Shown here piece by piece: positions 16,363 to 24,248 of a DNA stretch of 64,000 nt (positions within the stretch are counted from its first letter, which is position 1; each line of letters begins with the position of its first letter). The notes under the pieces were generated by a model. The model was given only the letters and a program-made list of their open reading frames with translations. It did not search any database and was not told the DNA's origin. Location of the stretch: assembly GCA_013299105.1 (NCBI GenBank), contig JAAFJY010000024.1:43787-107786 (forward strand), written 5' to 3'. The position numbers and the translations under genes were made by a program. Origin of the DNA: Chitinophagales bacterium (lineage in GTDB: Bacteria; Bacteroidota; Bacteroidia; Chitinophagales; Saprospiraceae).

Positions 16363-17139
16363 TTACTTAAATATAATATCGAAATTCTGATTTTTAATAA
16401 TTTCTTGTATTGCGTTTTGCATAACTTGAAGCCCAAATTTATGCAAAAAATTCCCCATGCTAATTCTTTTGACTCCTAATTCTTTCAATTTGTTGAAATC
16501 AGGTAAATTAGACATAGACATTACATTCAAGGGTAGGCTTATGTTTTGAAGTATTGTTTTAATGTCATCTTCTTCTGTAATACAAGGTAGAAAAATTCCA
16601 TGTATTGCTGTTTTTTCGTAGAGTTTAGCTCTACTTACAGATTCTTCTAACTTATTAGGTATATTTAACAAAAAAGCATCGCATCGAACGTTGATGAACA
16701 ATTCACGGTTATCTGCCTTCAACGCCTTTTGAATTGTATCCAATTTTTGGGCAAATATCTCTTTATCAATTAATGAACGGACACCATTTTGCATTTTAGA
16801 ATCTTCTATATTGATTCCTACTACGCCTAAATCTAACAACTTCTTAATATTTTGGATGACTTTTTTGTTACTTTCTCCAAAACCCGCTTCCATATCAACA
16901 GTTAAGGATAATGTTGTCGAGTTGATGATTCGTTTTATCAAAAATAAGTATTCTGAAAAAGGTATTTGCTCACCGTCCTCATATCCTAATGTTTCGGCAA
17001 GGGCAGCACTTGACGTACCCAACGCTTGAAAACCTTGACTTTCTAAACATTTTGCACTTGTTACATCCCAAATATTACCAATCAGTAAAGGTTGGTTTTG
17101 TTGATGTAAGGCTTTGAATTGTTGAAATTTCTGTGTCAT
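16363..17139 (-). CDS. Isocitrate lyase/phosphoenolpyruvate mutase family protein
   Basis: 258 residues from ATG 17139. The TIM-barrel family pattern is clear: PLLIGNIWDVTSAKCLESQGFQALGTSSAA, then LSLTVDMEAGFG (metal-binding acid), VGINIEDSK, and INVRCDAFLL. Family members cleave or rearrange C-C or C-P bonds of small acids; this short subfamily is often uncharacterised. The classic isocitrate lyase KKCGH signature is absent. The gene is AT-rich compared with the 6-16 kb genes and is followed by an attC-like hairpin in the same orientation. Confidence 0.8.
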   Translation of the reverse strand: MTQKFQQFKALHQQNQPLLIGNIWDVTSAKCLESQGFQALGTSSAALAETLGYEDGEQIPFSEYLFLIKRIINSTTLSLTVDMEAGFGESNKKVIQNIKKLLDLGVVGINIEDSKMQNGVRSLIDKEIFAQKLDTIQKALKADNRELFINVRCDAFLLNIPNKLEESVSRAKLYEKTAIHGIFLPCITEEDDIKTILQNISLPLNVMSMSNLPDFNKLKELGVKRISMGNFLHKFGLQVMQNAIQEIIKNQNFDIIFK

Positions 17140-17302
17140 TGTTTTAAATAATTTAATAGTGAATTGCAAATATGCGGATTATTTTAAGATGCCAGCAACC
17201 GAAAATTTGACAACTATTTTTTAAAGATAAAAAAATACTTGTCAAGTTTTCGGTTGCACGAGGCATCTAAAAAGTGTCTCTTTGCCCTCAAATATATGTA
17301 GC

Positions 17303-17800
17303 ATGAAAAAAAATATTGTTTTGACATTTTTCATGATGACTGGATATTTTGGGTTCTCTCAAAACATTCATGCTAATTGGTTTATTCGTAACGTTCATGT
17401 TGTAAACCAAAATTTTACGAACAAATCTATCTATTATTCTCCCATCATTGGTACAGGAATAGGACTTAGTCATGGAACCAAATTTATTGAATTGGGTTTA
17501 TTTATCAATAAAGGAGATAACTTTGGGGCATTTACGTTTTTTGGAAGCACCTTAAAATCATCACCACTTGATGAAAATTGGACACTTTATACCAACTGGT
17601 TTGGCGAGTTGTCATATTTTCCCAAGCAAGAAAACAACAAACCATTTTGGATTCAAACAGGTGGGCTTTGCTTTTTTATTAATCGTAACCTTAAATGGGG
17701 TTCAATAGGATTTCCACTTTGTATTGGTGGAGCATATAGTGAAAGCGCATGGAACCTGAACGCAAGAGCTATATTAAATCTCTCAATTACGTTGAAATGA
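17303..17800 (+). CDS. Hypothetical secreted protein, probable small beta-barrel
   Basis: 165 residues from ATG 17303, with a signal peptide (MKKNIVLTFFMMTGYFGFSQ). The mature part is a series of short alternating hydrophobic strands rich in aromatic residues and glycine (IIGTGIGLSHGTKFIELGLF, FWIQTGGLCFFINR). It ends in ILNLSITLK, as small outer-membrane barrels do. No family is recognised. Its TGA overlaps the ATG of the AdaA-like gene in an ATGA junction. Confidence 0.6.
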   Translation: MKKNIVLTFFMMTGYFGFSQNIHANWFIRNVHVVNQNFTNKSIYYSPIIGTGIGLSHGTKFIELGLFINKGDNFGAFTFFGSTLKSSPLDENWTLYTNWFGELSYFPKQENNKPFWIQTGGLCFFINRNLKWGSIGFPLCIGGAYSESAWNLNARAILNLSITLK

Positions 17801-18336
17801 GTCAGAATTTTGATGAATATTATCAAGCCATTATAAATAAAGATGCCAAATTTGAAGGCATTTTTATTACTGCTGTAAAAACGACAGGTATTTTTTGTCG
17901 TCCAACTTGCACTGCTCGAAAGCCCAAAAGAGAAAACGTAGAATTTTACAAAAATACAAAAGAAGCCGTTTTGTTGGGTTATAGACCCTGTAAAGTCTGT
18001 AAGCCTTTAGAAAGCATAGGCGAGACCCCTCAGCATATTCGCATTATTTTGGCTGAAATTAATAAAAAACCGTTTGTAAAAATTAAAGATTCCGATTTAA
18101 AACAAAGGGGTATTGAGCCTAATGCTGTTCGGCGTTGGTTTCTTAAACATCATGGTATGACCTTTCAGTTTTTCCAAAGAAAAAATCGCATTAATGCAGC
18201 ATTAAAAAACTTACAATGCGGAGAAACTGTTACAGAAGTTGCTTACAATTCAGGATTTGAATCTCTAAGTGGTTTTGGTTATTCTTTTAAGAAAATAGTA
18301 GGTCATTCACCTAAAATCAGTAAAAAGACTTTTTAG
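17797..18336 (+). CDS. AdaA-like methylphosphotriester-sensing AraC regulator
   Basis: 179 residues from ATG 17797. The N-terminal Ada metal-binding domain has four zinc cysteines (C34 and C38 in IFCRPTCTARKP; C65 and C68 in RPCKVCKP). An AraC-type helix-turn-helix follows, with a second helix pair VTEVAYNSGFESLSGFGYSFKK. The O6-methylguanine methyltransferase domain of full-length Ada is missing, as in Bacillus AdaA. Methylation of the first-domain cysteine by DNA phosphotriesters would turn it into an activator of alkylation repair. No methyltransferase gene is adjacent. Confidence 0.85.
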   Translation: MSQNFDEYYQAIINKDAKFEGIFITAVKTTGIFCRPTCTARKPKRENVEFYKNTKEAVLLGYRPCKVCKPLESIGETPQHIRIILAEINKKPFVKIKDSDLKQRGIEPNAVRRWFLKHHGMTFQFFQRKNRINAALKNLQCGETVTEVAYNSGFESLSGFGYSFKKIVGHSPKISKKTF

Positions 18337-18373
18337 GCGCTGTAATTTTTAGTTACGTTTGGTTTTATTTATT

Positions 18374-18511
18374 TGCACCGAACGTTTTGGGGTTTAGCGA
18401 AGGTGGCGATTTTTACAACAAATGTTGATGCGGAGAACCAAACTTTGATTAACCACAAATGTGTCTACGGAGCACTGAACCGCCACTTTTGCTAAACCTC
18501 TGTTAGGCACA
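18374..18511 (-). other. attC-like hairpin recombination-site candidate 2
   Basis: On the minus strand it runs from GTGCCTAAC through AGGTTTAGC and GTGGCG to the facing CGCCAC, GCTAAACC and CGTTCGGTGC. Arms of about 31 bp enclose some 75 nt. GCCTAAC fits the RYYYAAC core, and the TAA of the phosphotransferase gene lies within it, as in integron cassettes. The distal core GTTCGGT deviates from GTTRRRY at one base. Confidence 0.5.
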
Positions 18512-19510
18512 GTTATTATTGTTCCCAAGTTTATAAATGTCATAGTATCTTTTAGCAAGTCCATTGATAAATCTCTTCAAATAATTTTCACTTAAAAAGG
18601 AGTTTGACCAATTGTCGTAACGCTGACATTGTACACCTAGATAGAAAAAGTATAGGCTAACGCCAAGAATTGGAATAAGTCGTTTCTCTTCTGCACTTAT
18701 TGGTGTTATAGATTCGTACCCTTTAAGAAAACTTTCAACCTTAGGTTGATAGTCTTTTGCTTCATATTTCTCAATATTGTGAAGTTGCAAAATATAGTAA
18801 GCAATGTCTAAGCAAAGCCAACCGTTTCCGCAGAAATCAAAGTCGAAGATGGTTACTTTGTTGTCGTTTGTGATATTTAGATTATCAAACCAAATGTCGA
18901 GATGAACAACTCCTTGTCGAATTTTAGAAGTGTCGGCATTTTTAAACTCTTTAAATAAATAGGACTGAGCCGACTTCATAAAGTTCATTTCTTCGGTGTC
19001 ATTGGTCAAAAAGGATGATACCTTTTTTAATGAGTCAATAAGAATTACTTCGGGTGAATAGTCTACGCGATTTAATTTCTGATTAAGTGTTATTCTATGA
19101 ACTCTGGCTATCAGTTGCCCAATTTGGAAATGAGTTTCTTCTGAAACTATATGTTGTTTTTCACCAGATGCAAACGTAAAAAGCACAGCAAATCTTTCTC
19201 CTTCTGGGGCACTTAGTGTTTGTATGTAGTTGTTTTCTTTGTCTGATAGTGGATAGGAAATGGAAATGGCATTTTCCTTTAGTTGATTCAGAATTTTAAT
19301 TTCTTCATCAATCTCGGTTTTTGAACGCCAATTTAAACTATACACTCTAAATACAAATTTGTCCGAGTTGTCGGTTACCAAATACGTGTCATTTATACCA
19401 GCTTTTATCAATTGGCATTTAGTGTCTTGGCTAAAAGAATATTTCTCCTGTAAAAACAGTCCGATATGTGTCGCTGAAAGATTAGAATTTGTTACTGGAA
19501 AATGTGTCAT
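18503..19510 (-). CDS. Aminoglycoside phosphotransferase (APH) family protein
   Basis: 335 residues. The catalytic loop HLDIWFDN (H203, D205, N210) and the metal-binding DFD (223-225, in IFDFDFCGNGWLCLDIA) are intact, and an N-terminal lobe KFVFRVYS carries a candidate ATP-binding lysine/arginine. This fold phosphorylates hydroxyls of small molecules, and the family includes antibiotic, homoserine and choline kinases. The substrate is unknown. The gene sits between two attC-like hairpins in the same orientation, and its stop codon is part of the downstream core site. Confidence 0.8.
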   Translation of the reverse strand: MTHFPVTNSNLSATHIGLFLQEKYSFSQDTKCQLIKAGINDTYLVTDNSDKFVFRVYSLNWRSKTEIDEEIKILNQLKENAISISYPLSDKENNYIQTLSAPEGERFAVLFTFASGEKQHIVSEETHFQIGQLIARVHRITLNQKLNRVDYSPEVILIDSLKKVSSFLTNDTEEMNFMKSAQSYLFKEFKNADTSKIRQGVVHLDIWFDNLNITNDNKVTIFDFDFCGNGWLCLDIAYYILQLHNIEKYEAKDYQPKVESFLKGYESITPISAEEKRLIPILGVSLYFFYLGVQCQRYDNWSNSFLSENYLKRFINGLAKRYYDIYKLGNNNNCA

Positions 19511-19539
19511 TCGCCTGTTTTGTTGTCTGTCGTAAAATT

Positions 19540-19630
19540 GTGCCTAACGGTGGCACTCACGCATACCGCCGCCTGCGCTGGCTTTGAGTTAGGCTTTGGC
19601 GGCGGTTGGTGGGAGTGCATTGTTCGCTGC
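19540..19630 (-). other. attC-like hairpin recombination-site candidate 3
   Basis: On the minus strand it starts GCAGCGAAC, passes ATGCACTCC and AACCGCCGCC, then GGCGGCGGT and GAGTGCCACC, and ends GTTAGGCAC. The last core, GTTAGGC, fits GTTRRRY exactly and lies about 35 bp before the phosphotransferase ATG. The first core is 6 bp after the Cdd1-like stop. Spacing and asymmetric internal mismatches resemble integron attC sites. Confidence 0.55.
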
Positions 19631-19635
19631 ATTTT

Positions 19636-19911
19636 TTATTTATCTTTCCAATTCCACCATTTCAATTTTTCCGTATCACGGTCTAATTCATTGGTATTAG
19701 CGAAATAGACCGCACAACGAAAAACGTAGAGCATACATTTATCTTGTATAGAGCCTTTGAAATTATTGTGAAGAATATAAATATTTTCTGGGTCTTGACC
19801 TTTTAAATCATCAATAGAATGATACCCTAAATTCCAAAGGTCGTGAGCGATTACGCTCCCGACCCCTGGAATTAGCCTTAATTGTTCTATGGAAACTTTT
19901 TTATTTTGCAC
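19636..19911 (-). CDS. Cdd1/pathogenicity-locus-like helix-hairpin-helix protein
   Basis: 91 residues. QLRLIPGVGSVIAHDLWNLG (10-29) is a helix-hairpin-helix nonspecific DNA-binding motif, followed by HSIDDLKGQDPENIY, then a C-terminal helical part ending in LKWWNWKDK. This is the complete length of the small Cdd1-type family. The molecular role is not established. It overlaps the end of the VOC gene by 11 bp, which implies coupled translation. Confidence 0.75.
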   Translation of the reverse strand: MQNKKVSIEQLRLIPGVGSVIAHDLWNLGYHSIDDLKGQDPENIYILHNNFKGSIQDKCMLYVFRCAVYFANTNELDRDTEKLKWWNWKDK

Positions 19912-20371
19912 TTTGTGAAAATGTTAGAATATAACCATTGTTATCTTCTATTGCAAAATCTGTTGCTCCATAAAAAGTTGTGTGCATTTCTTTTGCAATT
20001 TTCACCTTCCCTTTTAGGTTCTCAAAAAGTTCATGAACATTCATTACATTAATGTAAAAAGTTAAGCCACCTCCATTTTCAAACTCTTTGAGTTGTGGAT
20101 ATTCTGCTTTTATGTTTTCTTTTTCTTGAAACATAAAAGCAATCGAACCACTTTGGACCATTGCCCAATCCAGTTTGCCCGTTTCGGGAACCGTAACGAT
20201 TTTGTTGAATCCTAACACGCTTACATAAAAATCAAGCGTCTCGTTCACATTATCCACCATTAAGTTGGGAGATAAAGATGTAAATTGATTTGTCATTTTT
20301 AAATTATTTATTGATTGACCATTTGTGCATACAACGTAGCACATTGCGAAAATTAATGAGATGTATTTCAT
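19901..20371 (-). CDS. VOC superfamily (glyoxalase-like) protein
   Basis: 156 residues from ATG 20371. The first 25 residues look like a signal peptide (MKYISLIFAMCYVVCTNGQ). An internal ATG at 20296 would give a cytosolic 131-residue protein beginning MTNQFTSLSPNLMVDNV, which is the usual VOC start, so the start is uncertain. The fold is shown by NETLDFYVSVLGF, WAMVQSGSIAFMFQEKENI and DFAIEDNNGYILTFSQ. The metal-ligand positions are not all clear. It is followed by the overlapping Cdd1-like gene. Confidence 0.75.
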   Translation of the reverse strand: MKYISLIFAMCYVVCTNGQSINNLKMTNQFTSLSPNLMVDNVNETLDFYVSVLGFNKIVTVPETGKLDWAMVQSGSIAFMFQEKENIKAEYPQLKEFENGGGLTFYINVMNVHELFENLKGKVKIAKEMHTTFYGATDFAIEDNNGYILTFSQSAK

Positions 20372-20392
20372 TGATTTTTTTTTGCAAAGGTC

Positions 20393-21151
20393 TTACAGTA
20401 TTTTTGTAGAAAATTGTACAAATCGGTCGTTTTTATTTTTGCTCAAAATTTTCGGTGTCGTTCCTGTATGTTTTCTCACCTCTTTTATGAAGTGTGCTTG
20501 GTCAGTATAGTTCAGAGTAGGCGAGAGTATCCCTTTTTTTATGTCAATAAAAGATGATTTACACTTCAATATATTGCAGTATGATTTTAATGAAATACCA
20601 AAATATTTATTAAAATAGCGGTTTATCTGTCGGCTATTCCAAAATAATTCATTGGATATTTCGCTTACAGATGATACTCCTTTGTATTGACCTAAAACAG
20701 TAAAAAGTTTTTCTCTGCGCTCATCAATATTTTTATGCTTTTCCAAACGCAAAATAAAATTTAGGGATAGAATTTCAGCATAGATTTTTAAGTCATTTAT
20801 ATTTTTTATTTCATTTATACTCAAAAAAGATAAAGGTAAATTTCGATGTTGATTTACAATATCTGCTATTTTTTCTTCTAAAATATATTCAACTGCAATA
20901 GGGTAAAAAGAAATACCCAGATATATTGCATTAGCATGAACCTTTACATCAAACTCTTTTGTATAAAGCCCTGTAAGTGAAATATTTATTACTTTATTAT
21001 TCAGTATAGTAACAACTAAATCGAAATATCCGTCTGGTAAGACTGTAAAAAGTTGTTCGTTTGAAGTTAAATTACGAATTTTCCAAAATCGTTTTACATA
21101 ATTTTGGAGGGATTTTACGGGTATCATTTCTTCGTAACTTATACTATTCAT
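20393..21151 (-). CDS. AraC family transcriptional regulator
   Basis: 252 residues. The N-terminal part (VKSLQNYVKRFWKIRN...LPDGYFDLVVTI) matches the DUF6597-like sensory domain common in Bacteroidota AraC proteins. The C-terminal part has the AraC helix-turn-helix pair: VSSVSEISNELFWNSRQINRYFNKYFGISLKSY and LNYTDQAHFIKEVRKHTGTTPK. It is strongly AT-rich. It lies immediately upstream of the VOC/Cdd1 pair on the same strand, so it may be a local regulator. Confidence 0.85.
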   Translation of the reverse strand: MNSISYEEMIPVKSLQNYVKRFWKIRNLTSNEQLFTVLPDGYFDLVVTILNNKVINISLTGLYTKEFDVKVHANAIYLGISFYPIAVEYILEEKIADIVNQHRNLPLSFLSINEIKNINDLKIYAEILSLNFILRLEKHKNIDERREKLFTVLGQYKGVSSVSEISNELFWNSRQINRYFNKYFGISLKSYCNILKCKSSFIDIKKGILSPTLNYTDQAHFIKEVRKHTGTTPKILSKNKNDRFVQFSTKIL

Positions 21152-21174
21152 TTATTATTTTTTGTTTTTCAGTT

Positions 21175-21300
21175 GCAGCGAACAATTGTACTACCGCAAC
21201 TAACGACTATCCAAAACCCACATTGCGTGTTTGATATACTCGTTAGTTGCGGGTATTTCCGCTTTGTACACCAAGCTAAACGATTACAATCGCTTTTCCA
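21175..21300. repeat. Element C palindromic repeat, copy 3
   Basis: ACCGCAACTAACGA pairs with TCGTTAGTTGCGGGT, separated by a partly paired middle section. The right flank through AAGCTAAACGATT matches the copies at 2545 and 4730. It is followed by the ppk1 fragment, in the same order as at 2.5-2.9 kb. Confidence 0.75.
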
Positions 21301-21384
21301 GCCCTTCACACTCACAAAATACGCACTCAAACAAAAAATAACAACAAAATTCACAAAAAAATCATCAACTCTCTTCTTTACCCA

Positions 21385-21560
21385 TCCCATCCAACTTCCG
21401 CTTCACCATATAATAGGTCTCCACCTGCGAGCGCACTGGAAAATCGCTATTCCCTTTGTGGTAATTGTTTTGCAGGTTTTTGTCCAGCTTGCGGGCTTTT
21501 ACGTTGTCGCTGAGTTGCAGTTGGATGTATTCCAGGATTTCGGCTTTGACTTGTGGGTGC
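21385..21560 (-). pseudogene. Fragment of the ppk1 3' end (copy 3)
   Basis: About 170 bp almost identical to the end of ppk1, in the same orientation. It includes CATCCAACTTCCGCTTCACC through GGATTTCGGCTTTGACTTGT. It then diverges at GTGGGTGCTAAATTGG. The following 21600-21740 resembles 2947-3070 and is not recognised. It forms the left bracket of the restriction-modification operon. Confidence 0.85.
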
Positions 21561-21741
21561 TAAATTGGAGAAGGCCGTCTCTTTCTCTATGCCCCAGTTG
21601 ACAAAATCCTGGCCTCAGTATATGGGTTCTGGTTGTTTTTTTGTTCATCGTTTTAGGAAAAAGTGGTGGAGACTTTTCCGCAGCAATGAAGTTGTCTGCT
21701 TGGTGGGATTGGTAAAGTGAGCATGGACGAGGGTACGACGT

Positions 21742-22908
21742 TTAAGAGTGCGTTCCGGTCCGTGCATTCTTGGGCGATTTTAACATATGTATTAAATCTT
21801 TTGAAACAGTATATCCAAGCCTAACAGGTACAGCATTGCCGAGTTGCCGCATCGCCTCCGTCCATGAACCGAGTATTGGATATTCATCCGGGAATGTTTG
21901 CATACGTTTTGCCTCAAGTATTGTGAAGTAACGAACAGAACCGTTACTAAATCTTATCATATTTTCTCCACCGGGAACGCCGTGGTCTCCTGCTTTTAAT
22001 GCTTTAGATGGCTGATCTATCTCGCTTCCTGTATGGCCAGCATAAGATTTTGCGCCTCCGCGATAATAATGTTCAGGATGATAGTTTTTTACTTTTTGCG
22101 GATTAGGCAAATCCATAATTGCATCTCTCACAGTTAGCCAAGGCTTCAAAGTTGGAGGAAAGAAACCATACTTTTCTGACAATCGCCTTTTTTCTGCTTC
22201 CCTAACCAGGAGATCAGCTTCTGATGGCTGAATGTTATGCTTGTCCCAATATTCTTGTGTGACGTACTTCATCCATAATAATGTATCCTCCGAATGTGTC
22301 TCGTTTGGAAAACTCCAAGAGATATTAAGGTCATTTCGAATCCCTACAATAATAACCCGTTCTCGCTTTTGGGGAACACCATAATTTGCCGCGTTAACCA
22401 GCCTGAATACCACGTTGTATTGAAGACTGTGGTAACTCCCTTTTGTATGTATTTTTTCAAGTTCAGAAAGATGATCTTTCCAATCTTCCGTCTTCTTTTT
22501 AACCTCAGGATAGGTCAATTGAAGGATGATATAGTTAAAATAGTCTGCAAATGATTTCCTAAGAAGACCTTTTACATTCTCAAAAATAAAAGCTTTAGGG
22601 GTAAGTTGTCGTATTGCCGAAATCGCATAAGGGAACATATCACGTTCATCATCAAACCCCTTTGCCTTTCCCCCTACGGAAAAGGGTTGGCATGGCGGCC
22701 CGCCTGCAATAATATCTATACCCGAAAACTGTTGAAAGTCGAAGTCCCTAACATCAGTCTCATATACAATCTCAGGGCTGTAATTGTGCCTGAGCGTTTT
22801 ACACGCATCCGAATTCCACTCTACAAAAGCAGTATGATTCGCACCAGCATTTTCAATTCCTTTTGCCAATCCACCAGCACCTGAAAAGAGTTCGAGACTA
22901 TTCAGCAT
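21742..22908 (-). CDS. Type II DNA (cytosine-5-)-methyltransferase
   Basis: 388 residues from ATG 22908, where motif I (SLELFSGAGGLAKG) follows at once. The catalytic PCQ is in GGPPCQPFSVGG (C73) and ENV in IFENVKGLL (110-112). Motif VIII-like PQKRERVIIVG and the C-terminal motifs IX-X (GNAVPVRLG) are present. It methylates C5 of cytosine in the host target sequence and protects it from the partner enzyme. The start overlaps the last 11 bp of the endonuclease gene. The recognition sequence is probably that of the Eco29kI family, by association. Confidence 0.93.
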   Translation of the reverse strand: MLNSLELFSGAGGLAKGIENAGANHTAFVEWNSDACKTLRHNYSPEIVYETDVRDFDFQQFSGIDIIAGGPPCQPFSVGGKAKGFDDERDMFPYAISAIRQLTPKAFIFENVKGLLRKSFADYFNYIILQLTYPEVKKKTEDWKDHLSELEKIHTKGSYHSLQYNVVFRLVNAANYGVPQKRERVIIVGIRNDLNISWSFPNETHSEDTLLWMKYVTQEYWDKHNIQPSEADLLVREAEKRRLSEKYGFFPPTLKPWLTVRDAIMDLPNPQKVKNYHPEHYYRGGAKSYAGHTGSEIDQPSKALKAGDHGVPGGENMIRFSNGSVRYFTILEAKRMQTFPDEYPILGSWTEAMRQLGNAVPVRLGYTVSKDLIHMLKSPKNARTGTHS

Positions 22909-23545
22909 CTCTTCGGTTTTTAAGGGTGAAATATTCTGCTGCTTTTTCTTCAACCTTGCCGATTGTTGATGATTGCCCAACGCATTTTTCTGCCCAAGGT
23001 CTACCTGGATGAATGATATCCCATTCTGATTTTGCCTGATTATATCTACCAGAACCAGGATCATGGTTGCCAAACCCATCAATTATTGTATTCCAAATAG
23101 GTTTGTAGTGGCGTATCAATGCAGCTTCAATCGTACCAATCAGATGATTAGCACTGTCTTCTAAAATCATGAACCTGCAAAAAAAGTCTTCTTTCTCAAG
23201 ATTTTTAGCCTGATCAATACTTTTTGCATGTTCATTCAAGCGCCTGAAAAGTTCGAAGGTAACTGAGCCTATTTTTGTTTCTCGCGCCTGTCGCCATCCA
23301 ACTGGAACGGCCTTTCCAATATAGATAGGTTGGGAAAATTCAAGCCTGTTTTGTTCGTAAAGGGCTTTATAGTTCTCATTTTTCCCCGTGTAGTATATTG
23401 CATAAACCCCCGTTCCGTGAAACCTTGTTGGAGGCGGAAGTTTATGAACAGGCGTACCATTAAAAAAGCGAATGGTGTCTTTGATGATCTCTTCAAAGGC
23501 TTCTGACTTATAAATATGCTTTTCTCGATCAAATATGGCATCCAT
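22898..23545 (-). CDS. Eco29kI-type GIY-YIG restriction endonuclease
   Basis: 215 residues from ATG 23545, essentially the length of R.Eco29kI. The GIY-YIG core is G46-V-Y48 and Y75-I-G. The candidate active residues R102, H106 (RRLNEHAKS), E140 (GTIEAALI) and N152 (PIWNTIIDGFGNHDPG) follow with the family's spacing. Eco29kI enzymes cut CCGCGG; specificity here is inferred. The endonuclease gene comes first and the methyltransferase second, with an 11-bp overlap. A longer upstream frame is flank sequence and is excluded. The R-M pair lies between two ppk1 3'-end fragments. Confidence 0.88.
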   Translation of the reverse strand: MDAIFDREKHIYKSEAFEEIIKDTIRFFNGTPVHKLPPPTRFHGTGVYAIYYTGKNENYKALYEQNRLEFSQPIYIGKAVPVGWRQARETKIGSVTFELFRRLNEHAKSIDQAKNLEKEDFFCRFMILEDSANHLIGTIEAALIRHYKPIWNTIIDGFGNHDPGSGRYNQAKSEWDIIHPGRPWAEKCVGQSSTIGKVEEKAAEYFTLKNRRDAE

Positions 23546-23685
23546 GTAGCAAAGGTAACATTTTGGCTTCAATATTTTATCGCCCAACGGTTGTACTACC
23601 GCTCCACACCCAAACATAAGACTAGATTCAAAACACCACAAATATTCTCCAACCAAAATTTCACTTCCCCTCCTTTTCCCCCATC

Positions 23686-23932
23686 CCATCCAACTTCCGC
23701 TTCATCATATAATAGGTCTCCACCTGCGAGCGCACTGGAAAATCGCTATTCCCTTTGTGGTAATTGTTTTGCAGGTTTTTGTCCAGCTTGCGGGCTTTTA
23801 CGTTGTCGCTGAGTTGCAGTTGGATGTATTCCAGGATTTCGGCTTTGACTTGTGGGTCGTAAATCGGGAAAGCCGTTTCCAACCGGAAGCTTAGGTTGCG
23901 GGTCATCCAGTCGGCAGAGGAGAGGTAGATCG
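23686..23932 (-). pseudogene. Well-preserved fragment of the ppk1 3' end (copy 2)
   Basis: About 245 bp match the end of ppk1 with few differences and keep the reading frame of its last roughly 80 codons (TRNLSFRLETAFPIYDPQVK onward). Similarity stops abruptly after GCAGAGGAGAGGTAGA, five bases from the stop codon of the GIY-YIG-like gene. There is no start or catalytic part, so it cannot act as a kinase. It is probably the original ppk1 end displaced by an insertion. Confidence 0.92.
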
Positions 23933-23936
23933 AACC

Positions 23937-24242
23937 CTAATACCTGATGTTCCCTTTTGGCTTGCGGCCGTGCAGTTTTTCATAATCCTTGATATGCTTT
24001 TTCTCAATCTTCCGCGCCTCTTTTTTACCAGGAATGTCGAAGATCAAAATCCTGCCAAAGAACCTTGCCCACTCAAAGAGCCGATTGAGGAAGGTGATTT
24101 GCTCGCGCATGCGATCGGATAAACCATCTTCATCAATGGGGTCTGCGCTGATTCCGTACTTGAAGGTGTCCTCATCCTCTTTATCGACTATTTCGTAGAG
24201 GTGATTGGGCTCCATGCTTTGATTTGAATTCTTGTGGGGCAT
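23937..24242 (-). CDS. Small GIY-YIG/URI-fold nuclease-like protein (copy 2)
   Basis: 101 residues from ATG 24242 (a TTG six bases upstream is possible). It has LYEIVDKEDEDTFKYGIS near 15-32, RMREQI, WARFFGRILIFDIPGKKEA and RKIEKKHIKDYEKLHGRKPKGN. The conserved tyrosines, Arg, Glu and terminal Asn fit a minimal GIY-YIG/URI nuclease. It is paralogous to 3313-3621. It begins 6 bp after the DUF4240 gene and ends 5 bp from the ppk1 fragment, so it is the distal gene of a compact two-gene insertion. A toxin role is inferred. Confidence 0.55.
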   Translation of the reverse strand: MPHKNSNQSMEPNHLYEIVDKEDEDTFKYGISADPIDEDGLSDRMREQITFLNRLFEWARFFGRILIFDIPGKKEARKIEKKHIKDYEKLHGRKPKGNIRY

Positions 24243-24248
24243 ATTCAA

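Noticed and set aside
16205..21151. A full integron with integrase
   Set aside because: No tyrosine recombinase gene is present in the window, so only the cassette-like sites are reported.
22909..23082. Upstream extension of the methyltransferase reading frame
   Set aside because: It overlaps the endonuclease gene and has no methyltransferase features; motif I begins right after the ATG at 22908.
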